A stretch of DNA of 6,461 nt. Origin: an uncultured Oscillibacter sp. (GTDB lineage Bacteria > Bacillota > Clostridia > Oscillospirales > Oscillospiraceae). Numbering within the stretch: the first letter of the stretch is position 1; each line of letters begins with the position of its first letter. The notes beneath the pieces were generated by a model. The model did no database searches and was not told where the DNA came from. It was given only the letters and a program-made list of their open reading frames with translations. The position numbers and the translations under genes are program-made. The DNA lies in assembly GCA_947245315.1 (NCBI GenBank), contig CAMXNV010000126.1, forward strand, positions 1 through 6,461. The letters run 5' to 3'. Below, one piece after another: positions 1-4,424 of this stretch.

Positions 1-27
1 GGACATGCCCCAAGGGGGCCTGTGCAT

Positions 28-48
28 ACCACCGGCACGGCCGGTGGT
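28..48. repeat. Hairpin downstream of the HxlR gene
   Basis: A perfect 9-bp inverted repeat (ACCACCGGC at 28-36, GCCGGTGGT at 40-48) encloses a 3-base loop. It lies about 30 bases past the stop codon of the minus-strand HxlR gene, so it could end or stabilise that transcript. No T tract follows on either strand, so it is not a textbook intrinsic terminator. The rest of bases 1-80 shows no supportable gene. Confidence 0.4.
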
Positions 49-80
49 TATGATTGCCGGAGATCAAGCCAACAGGGAAG

Positions 81-404
81 TCAGGCTTTTTTCGCCTTGT
101 ACTCCTCGCCCCAGCTTTGCAGCGCGTCGAGAATGGGCCGCAGGCTGTATCCCAGGTCCGTCAGCGTATACTCCACCCTGGGCGGCACCTCCGGGTAAAC
201 CGTCCGCGTCAGCAGGCCGCTGTCCTCCATCTGCCGGAGCTGGGCGGTCAGCACCTTCTGGCTGACGGTCCCGAGGGAGCGCCGCAGTTCCCCGAAGCGC
301 TTTGTCCCGGGCAGCAGGTCCCGGATAATCAGCACCTTCCACTTGTCGCTGATTAGGGTCAGCGTCGTCTCCACCGGGCAGGCGGGCAGAGTCTTTGTGT
401 CCAT
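81..404 (-). CDS. HxlR-family winged-helix transcriptional regulator
   Basis: This 107-residue protein is a small DNA-binding repressor or activator of the HxlR/DUF24 group, which works as a cytoplasmic dimer. The winged helix-turn-helix covers nearly the whole chain. Visible family marks are CPVETTLTLISDKWKVLII (9-27), the FGELRRSLGTVSQKVLTAQL stretch (37-56), and the wing RVEYTLTDLGYSL (75-87). The length is normal for the family. The ATG at 404 has an AGGAGG site 8 bases upstream (413-418 on the plus strand). Cys9 sits where redox-sensing HxlR proteins such as YodB and HypR carry their reactive N-terminal cysteine, so a quinone, electrophile or disulfide signal is plausible but inferred. 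The gene is divergent from the MBL-like/macrodomain/sirtuin genes, the usual arrangement for an HxlR regulator and its target. Family call is firm; the signal is not known. Confidence 0.93.
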   Translation of the reverse strand: MDTKTLPACPVETTLTLISDKWKVLIIRDLLPGTKRFGELRRSLGTVSQKVLTAQLRQMEDSGLLTRTVYPEVPPRVEYTLTDLGYSLRPILDALQSWGEEYKAKKA

Positions 405-438
405 CCTGGTTTCCTCCTGTCTGTTGGTTTCTAAAAGG

Positions 439-460
439 CTGTACAGTCCTATTTTACAGT
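439..460. promoter_or_regulatory. Candidate autoregulatory operator of the HxlR gene
   Basis: A perfect 8-bp palindrome CTGTACAG (439-446) falls at the predicted transcription start of the HxlR gene. TACAGT occurs twice, at 442-447 and 455-460, with a 13-bp period, and the second copy overlaps the -10 box. A site here would block RNA polymerase, which fits autorepression. Binding by this particular regulator is inferred. Confidence 0.4.
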
Positions 461-480
461 ATTTCCCCCAAGGAGGTCAA
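451..480 (-). promoter_or_regulatory. Sigma-A-type promoter of the HxlR gene
   Basis: Read on the minus strand, TTGACC (-35, plus-strand 475-480) is separated by 18 bases from TAAAAT (-10, plus-strand 451-456). Predicted start is near 444, giving a leader of about 40 bases before the ATG at 404. Both boxes match the consensus at five of six positions. Confidence 0.6.
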
Positions 481-550
481 GGCGCGGAGAAAAAATTTTT
501 TGCCCCCAGGAACGCCGGAACCCCTTGGAACCACACAAGAGTTTCCTCCC

Positions 551-571
551 GGTAACCGCCCAATGGTTACC
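551..571. repeat. GGTAACC-N7-GGTTACC inverted repeat
   Basis: A perfect 7-bp dyad has arms at 551-557 and 565-571 with a 7-base spacer. It lies between the two divergent promoters, about 33 bp upstream of the rightward -35 box. The centre-to-centre distance of 14 bp and the location suit a dimeric regulator, but the arms match no operator I can name. Confidence 0.4.
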
Positions 572-586
572 TTTTGGTGTCTATGC

Positions 587-598
587 CACAATATTGTG
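587..598. promoter_or_regulatory. 12-bp palindrome CACAATATTGTG, candidate operator
   Basis: This perfect 12-bp palindrome ends 5 bases upstream of the -35 box of the rightward promoter. A 10-of-12 copy (CACAATATTTGG) lies at 665-676, next to the ribosome binding site of the first gene. Two copies bracketing one promoter suggest regulation of the 688 gene. The natural candidate binder is the adjacent HxlR protein, by inference only. Confidence 0.5.
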
Positions 599-603
599 CG
601 TAC

Positions 604-632
604 TTCACAGCCCTCCAAAGCTCTGCTATGAT
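604..632 (+). promoter_or_regulatory. Extended -10 promoter of the MBL-like/macrodomain/sirtuin genes
   Basis: TTCACA (604-609) and TATGAT (627-632) are separated by exactly 17 bases, each matching the consensus at five of six positions. A TGC directly before the -10 makes it an extended -10. Predicted start is near 639, leaving a leader of about 48 bases. It probably drives all three downstream genes. Confidence 0.7.
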
Positions 633-664
633 GAGAAGCGTCAAGGGGAGAACACCCCGCACAG

Positions 665-676
665 CACAATATTTGG
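665..676. promoter_or_regulatory. Second, imperfect copy of the CACAATATT operator-like motif
   Basis: CACAATATTTGG repeats 10 of 12 positions of the palindrome at 587-598, with centres 78 bp apart. It sits in the 5' leader and its last two bases are part of the GGAGG ribosome binding site (675-679). A bound protein here could act as a roadblock or help form a loop. Confidence 0.35.
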
Positions 677-687
677 AGGTATTTACC

Positions 688-1479
688 ATGAACAAGCACG
701 ATTTCACAACCATTCGCCTGCGCCAAGGCGAGATGCACGTCTACGACTTCGGCGGCGTGAAGCTCCACGCCTACCAGACCGGCGACCCGCTGGCGGACGA
801 GGTCTTCCTCTTGGAAAAGGCCGGGCGCTTCGTGGTCCTGGAGTCCCCCTGCTTTGTGGACAGCATCGTCGCCTTGAACACCTATCTGGAGGGCAAAGAC
901 GTGGTCGGGGTACTGGTGTCCTACCACGGAGCCGGGGCCTCCTTCCTGCCGGAGGCGCCTAAGTTTGCCACGGCCAACGCTGTGGACTACTCCAAAAACG
1001 GCGGGGGAAAGGCCCTGATCGGGCAGTTTGCCGCGGCCTTCGGCAGCGCCTTCGACAGCGGCGTCCACGCCGTGGACCACCTGCTGGAGGAGGGGCCGGT
1101 GACCATCGGCGGGCTGGAGTTCCGCATCCACCGGACCGCCGAGGCCTTCGATGTGGAAATCCCCGAGATCAACGCGGTCTACACCCACATGCTAGGCCAC
1201 GACTGCCACTCCATCGTGGCCGGAGCGGGACACGCGGACGGCATGATCGCGCAGCTGCGGGACTACCAGAAAAAGGGCTATGACCTGATTCTCACCTCCC
1301 ATTACACCCCCGAGGACCTGAAAGACGTCCAGATGAAAATCGACTACCTGGAGCGGCTGAAGGAGATCGCGGCCTCCTGTGAGGACGGTGGCTCGTTCAA
1401 GGAGGCCGTCAAGAGACAGTACCCGGCCTACAGCGGCGAGAACTATCTGGATATGACCGCCGGGCTGTTCTTCGCCTGA
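688..1479 (+). CDS. MBL-fold-like protein with degenerate metal motif
   Basis: This 263-residue protein resembles the metallo-beta-lactamase fold: an N-terminal strand pattern (HVYDFGGVKLHAYQTGD, 17-33), a buried hydrophobic strand GVLVSYH (74-80) where the metal loop should begin, later histidines in VYTHMLGHDCH (164-174), and ILTSH (201-205) near the end. The expected HxHxDH signature is replaced by HGAGAS (80-85), so a normal two-metal site is unlikely and the biochemical function is unknown. The start at 688 is chosen because GGAGG (675-679) lies 8 bases before it. The upstream in-frame ATG at 574 would precede the predicted promoter. The gene is divergent from the HxlR regulator and 77 bases before the macrodomain gene in the same direction. 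The fold assignment is moderate and the activity is not assigned. Confidence 0.72.
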   Translation: MNKHDFTTIRLRQGEMHVYDFGGVKLHAYQTGDPLADEVFLLEKAGRFVVLESPCFVDSIVALNTYLEGKDVVGVLVSYHGAGASFLPEAPKFATANAVDYSKNGGGKALIGQFAAAFGSAFDSGVHAVDHLLEEGPVTIGGLEFRIHRTAEAFDVEIPEINAVYTHMLGHDCHSIVAGAGHADGMIAQLRDYQKKGYDLILTSHYTPEDLKDVQMKIDYLERLKEIAASCEDGGSFKEAVKRQYPAYSGENYLDMTAGLFFA

Positions 1480-1556
1480 GAAGAGGGTGCCCAGGAGGCC
1501 GGGAACGTCTGCCATAGAACCCCGCTCACAGTTCGGACCAGTCAGGAGGCAAGCAC

Positions 1557-2363
1557 ATGACTCACGAGGAACAACGCCGCTATCTCATCCGGGCGCTGCT
1601 GGCGGAGGACGCCGGGTATCAGGGGATCGCCGTCCCGGAGGACGCCCAGGGGCAGCGGGACCTGCTCCGGGCGCTGATGAACCTGCGCCCGCCCAGGCCG
1701 GTCACCCAGGAGTTCCTGGCCGTGCAGGACGCGTACTTGTCCGCCCGGCGGGAGCGGGCGGGGGTGGTGGACGCCCTCGCCCTCCCGGTCCTCCGCAGGG
1801 ACCGGCGGCTGGCCCTGTGGCAGGGGGACATCACCACCCTGCGGGCGGACGCCATTGTCAACGCGGCCAACAGCGGGCTGCGGGGCTGCTTCCGGCCCCT
1901 CCACGCCTGTATCGACAACCAGATTCACACTCAGAGCGGCGTCCAGCTCCGGCTCTGCTGCGACGAGCTGATGAACCGGCAGGGCCATGATGAGCCCGCC
2001 GGGCGGGCAAAGCTCACCCCGGCCTTCAACCTGCCCTGCCGGTACGTCCTCCACACGGTGGGCCCCGCCGTCCAGGGCCGGGTGACCCGGCGGGACCGGG
2101 CGCTGCTGGCCTCCTGCTATCGCTCCTGTTTGGAGCTGGCGGCGGCGCACGGCCTGGAGAGCGTGGCGTTCTGCTGCATCTCCACCGGCGTGTTTCACTT
2201 CCCCAACCGGGAGGCCGCCGAAATCGCGGTGAAGACCGTGACCGGCTTCCTGGAAACTCCATCTTCGATTCAAAGGGTGATCTTCAATGTATTTCAGGAC
2301 GCGGACAGGCAGCTCTACCGGGCGCTCCTCGGACCGGACGAGGGAGCTGAGGAAGCTCCTTGA
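1557..2363 (+). CDS. Zinc-dependent macrodomain protein-ADP-ribose hydrolase
   Basis: This 268-residue cytoplasmic enzyme belongs to the SirTM-linked macrodomains, which remove ADP-ribose from modified proteins. An N-terminal helical extension (about 1-80) precedes the macrodomain. The domain opens with LALWQGDITTLRADAIVNAA (85-104), where QGDI and VNAAN bind ADP-ribose. GCFRPLHACIDNQIH (110-124) carries the C-x4-H-x-C pattern (C111, H116, C118) that marks the zinc-binding subclass. YVLHTVGP (163-170), CISTGVFHFP (207-216) and the C-terminal IFNVFQD (242-248) are also typical. Length and motif order look complete and active. AGGAGG at 1544-1549 precedes the ATG by 7 bases. The last 77 bases overlap the sirtuin gene, implying coupled translation. 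This pairing supports a write-and-erase role opposite the sirtuin. The usual GcvH-L carrier gene is absent nearby, so the substrate is unknown. Confidence 0.93.
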   Translation: MTHEEQRRYLIRALLAEDAGYQGIAVPEDAQGQRDLLRALMNLRPPRPVTQEFLAVQDAYLSARRERAGVVDALALPVLRRDRRLALWQGDITTLRADAIVNAANSGLRGCFRPLHACIDNQIHTQSGVQLRLCCDELMNRQGHDEPAGRAKLTPAFNLPCRYVLHTVGPAVQGRVTRRDRALLASCYRSCLELAAAHGLESVAFCCISTGVFHFPNREAAEIAVKTVTGFLETPSSIQRVIFNVFQDADRQLYRALLGPDEGAEEAP

Positions 2364-3155
2364 GGAGGCGGACGCCGTGCTGATCGGCGCGGGGGCCGGG
2401 CTGTCCGCCTCGGCGGGGCTGACCTACTCCGGGGGCGGTTCGAGAGGACCTTTGGGGACTTCCAGCGGAAGTACGGCATCCGGGACATGTACTCGGGGGG
2501 CTTCTACCCCTTCGAGACGCCGGAGGAGCATTGGGCGTGGTGGAGCCGCCACATCATGGTGAACCGCTACCAGCGGGCCCCCGGGCCGGTCTACGAGGAC
2601 CTGCGGAGGCTGGTGGAGGGCAGGGAATACTTTGTCCTGACCACCAACGTGGACCACCAGTTTCAGCTGGCGGGCTTTGACAAGGCGCGGCTGTTCTACA
2701 CCCAGGGGGACTACGGCCTGTGGCAGTGCTCCCGGCCCTGCCACCAGGGGACCTATGACAACGAGACCACGGTGCGCCGGATGTGGGCGGAGCAGCGGGA
2801 CATGCGGGTGTCCACAGAGCTGCTCCCCCGCTGTCCCCGGTGCGGCGCGCCTATGACGATGAACCTCCGCTCGGACGATACCTTTGTGCAGGACGCGGGC
2901 TGGTACCGGGCGCGGGAGCGCTATCAGGACTTCCTGGCGCGGCAGGAGGGCCGGGCCGTCCTGTACCTGGAGCTGGGAGTGGGGCTGAACACGCCGGGGA
3001 TCATCAAGTACAACTTCTGGGAGCAGGTCCTCCGGAATCCCAGGGCGCGCTACGTCTGCGTCAACCAGGGGCAGGCCTATGCCCCCCGGGAGCTTGGGGA
3101 GCGGAGCCTTTGCCTGGACGGGGACATAGGAGCCGTATTGAGGGAATTCGTATAG
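2287..3155 (+). pseudogene. Class M sirtuin (SirTM), frame disrupted by a 1-base deletion
   Basis: SirTM enzymes are NAD-dependent protein ADP-ribosyltransferases rather than deacylases. The N-terminal part (frame from ATG 2287) has the NAD loop VLIGAGAGLSASAGLTYSG (31-49). The frame then changes at GGGGG (2431-2435) and the remainder continues in another frame to the TAG at 3153-3155. One extra G restores about 289 residues reading TYSGGRFERTF, a normal family length. In the restored numbering, TTNVDHQF has N121, YTQGDYG has Q140 in place of the sirtuin catalytic His, and MNLRSDD has R195; these match the Asn/Gln/Arg active-site trio described for SirTMs. Zinc cysteines are C148, C152, C183 and C186. 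GVGLNTPGIIKYNFWE closes the NAD site. The ATG at 2287 has AAAGGGTG (2272-2279) upstream; no later ATG, GTG or TTG in this frame precedes the NAD loop. As written, translation gives a 91-residue fragment. Real mutation, sequencing error or -1 slippage are all possible. Confidence 0.88.
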
Positions 3156-3157
3156 CC

Positions 3158-3195
3158 GACAGGCCGCCTTTTCCAAGGGAAAAGGGCGGCCTGTC
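3158..3195. terminator. Long GC-rich hairpin between convergent genes
   Basis: GACAGGCCGCC (3158-3168) pairs perfectly with GGCGGCCTGTC (3185-3195). The inner TTTTCC and GGGAAAA segments extend the stem after a single-base bulge. It begins 3 bases after the sirtuin stop and lies about 50 bases beyond the stop of the convergent AraC gene, so it could serve both transcripts. No run of T follows on either strand, so termination is likely but not certain. Confidence 0.6.
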
Positions 3196-3247
3196 CAAGT
3201 TTCAGAGCGTTTTCCAATGAGGAAGCGGCACCCCGCCGGGCGCAATC

Positions 3248-4072
3248 CTATCGGTGCCGCCTCCGGTACTCCAAGGGGCTGACGCCCTCCACCCGGCGGA
3301 AGCACTGAGAAAAATAGCTCAAAGAGGAGAAGCCCAAAATCTGGGCGATGAGGGAGAGGGTGTGGTCCGTCTCCCGGAGGAGGAAACAGCTCTCCTCAAT
3401 GCGGCGGGAGATCAGGTAGTTGATGGGGGAGACCCCGAACTCCCGGCGGAAGGCGTGGGAGAGGTAATACTTGTTCAGGTGCGCCAGCTGGGCCAGCTGG
3501 TCCAGGCTCAGGTTCTCCTTGAAGTGGTTGTCGATGTAGCGCCGGACCAGGACGCACTCCCGGCTGGACCGGCCTCCGGAGGACTCGCCGGAGAGGGCGG
3601 CGTCCTGCTGGCGGTTCAGCCGGATCAACACCACCTCCAAAAGGCTCCGGCAGACCCGTTCATAGCCCGGCAGGGCGGCCTCCGCCTCCTGGAGCATCAG
3701 GCGGAGGCAGTCCATCAGCTCCTCCCAGCCGGTGTGGAGGTGGAGCAGGGCGTAGCCCTCGGCCCCGGTCAGGGTTTCCAGGCCCTCCACCCCCAGGACG
3801 GCGTACTCCAAGGGGCTGTCCAGCTGGCTGACCTCCGTGTGGGGCACATTGGCGTTGACAATCACCGCGTCGTGGATGGCCACGGGGAACTCCTCCTGAC
3901 GGGTGCGGAAGCGACCGTGGCCCCCGGTGATGAAGAACAGCTCGGCACAGCCGTGGGTATGGGGGCTGGAGTTCCACTCGCTGCTGTACTGGGCCCGGGA
4001 GACGTAGGCCAGCCGGGGCGTTCCGCCGGGGCCGGCGGCCTCCCGCTGAAAGGCGTATTGGCGCTGGCTCAC
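3248..4072 (-). CDS. AraC-family regulator with N-terminal cupin domain
   Basis: From the preferred GTG start this is a 274-residue regulator, normal length for a sugar-responsive AraC protein. The N-terminal half (about 20-110) is a cupin-like sensor with SSPHTHGCAELFFITGGHG (36-53) and a second VPHTEV (77-82). The C-terminal half has two helix-turn-helix motifs: LSLDQLAQLAHLNKYYLSHA (188-207) and TLSLIAQILGFSSLSYFSQ (238-256), closing with the family GVSPLEYRR. The GTG at 4072 is preceded by GGGAGGGGG about 7 bases upstream. An in-frame TTG at 4096 would add 8 residues but has no ribosome binding site. The gene is divergent from a carbohydrate ABC importer, the classical arrangement for a local activator. 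The cupin and context suggest a sugar ligand, not identified. Family call is firm. Confidence 0.92.
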   Translation of the reverse strand: MSQRQYAFQREAAGPGGTPRLAYVSRAQYSSEWNSSPHTHGCAELFFITGGHGRFRTRQEEFPVAIHDAVIVNANVPHTEVSQLDSPLEYAVLGVEGLETLTGAEGYALLHLHTGWEELMDCLRLMLQEAEAALPGYERVCRSLLEVVLIRLNRQQDAALSGESSGGRSSRECVLVRRYIDNHFKENLSLDQLAQLAHLNKYYLSHAFRREFGVSPINYLISRRIEESCFLLRETDHTLSLIAQILGFSSLSYFSQCFRRVEGVSPLEYRRRHR

Positions 4073-4132
4073 GGATATTCCCCCTCCCGGACGCAATTTT
4101 TTGAAAATTGGCAGCGTGCCGTCCTGTCCTTT

Positions 4133-4161
4133 ATTATAGCGTCTCCGCCCCGGAAGCGCAA
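4133..4161 (-). promoter_or_regulatory. Promoter of the AraC-family gene
   Basis: On the minus strand TTGCGC (plus-strand 4156-4161) and a perfect TATAAT (plus-strand 4133-4138) are 17 bases apart. Predicted start is near 4126, about 54 bases upstream of the GTG at 4072. A small dyad GGAAG-N5-CTTCC (4152-4166) overlaps the -35 box and could be an autoregulatory site. Confidence 0.62.
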
Positions 4162-4233
4162 CTTCCTATAAAATATTTTTGCAATTCCCCATGAATTTTG
4201 TCGGGAAAGAAAACAGCCGGAAAGGAGAAAGAT

Positions 4234-4250
4234 CAAAATTATAGATTTTG
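4234..4250. repeat. CAAAAT-N5-ATTTTG inverted repeat
   Basis: A perfect 6-bp dyad (4234-4239 and 4245-4250) with a 5-base spacer lies mid-gap between the divergent AraC and importer promoters. It is AT-rich and could arise by chance, but its position allows a regulator site. The rest of 4165-4300 holds no gene or RNA that I can support. Confidence 0.3.
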
Positions 4251-4301
4251 CCCAAAAACCGGGAGGCTATCCCCCGAAAATTGAGATAAAATGCGAAGAG
4301 A

Positions 4302-4329
4302 GCAAGATATCTAAAAAGTTCCGCAAGAT
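4302..4329 (+). promoter_or_regulatory. Candidate AraC-type activator site: two GCAAGAT half-sites
   Basis: GCAAGAT occurs at 4302-4308 and again at 4323-4329, start-to-start distance exactly 21 bp, two helical turns. The proximal copy ends 5 bases before the importer -35 box. Direct repeats at this period next to the -35 are the typical arrangement for AraC-family activators, so the divergent regulator is the likely binder. The binding is inferred. Confidence 0.5.
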
Positions 4330-4334
4330 CGAGA

Positions 4335-4364
4335 TTGCTTTACCAGCGGGGGAGCCGGTATACT
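4335..4364 (+). promoter_or_regulatory. Promoter of the carbohydrate ABC importer operon
   Basis: TTGCTT (4335-4340) and TATACT (4359-4364) are 18 bases apart. The -10 matches at five positions, while the -35 is weak, as expected for a promoter that needs an activator. Predicted start is near 4371, giving a leader of about 54 bases. Confidence 0.5.
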
Positions 4365-4373
4365 AAATTCTGT

Positions 4374-4395
4374 AAGGCCAAAGACCGGCCTTTGG
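4374..4395 (+). other. Overlapping stem-loops in the importer leader
   Basis: AAGGCC (4374-4379) can pair with GGCCTT (4387-4392), or CCAAAG (4378-4383) with CTTTGG (4390-4395). The two stems share bases and exclude each other. They lie at the 5' end of the predicted leader, 15 bases before the AAGGAGG site, and may only stabilise the message. Confidence 0.3.
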
Positions 4396-4424
4396 AAGCC
4401 CCTATATTATAAGGAGGTAGACTT

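Noticed and set aside
574..687. Upstream in-frame ATG extending the MBL-like protein by 38 residues
   Set aside because: It would start before the predicted promoter, has no good ribosome binding site, and the extension resembles no protein; ATG 688 has GGAGG at the right distance.
454..1188. Long minus-strand open frame opposite the MBL-like gene
   Set aside because: It is a GC-rich shadow frame antisense to a better-supported gene and across its promoter, with low-complexity translation and no recognisable domain.
2424..3305. Long minus-strand open frame opposite the sirtuin
   Set aside because: The plus strand encodes clear SirTM motifs across the same bases; the antisense translation is proline- and valine-rich without a domain.
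4073..4096. TTG start for the AraC-family gene at 4096
   Set aside because: No ribosome binding site precedes it, while the GTG at 4072 has a strong GGGAGGGGG; the 8 extra residues are encoded by the purine-rich binding site itself.
3254..4171. Long plus-strand open frame opposite the AraC-family gene
   Set aside because: The minus strand has two helix-turn-helix motifs and a cupin; the plus frame is a compositional shadow that also runs through the AraC promoter.
4404..4409. TATTAT as a -10 box for the importer operon
   Set aside because: It lies directly before the ribosome binding site, leaving too short a leader, and has no -35 box at the right spacing.
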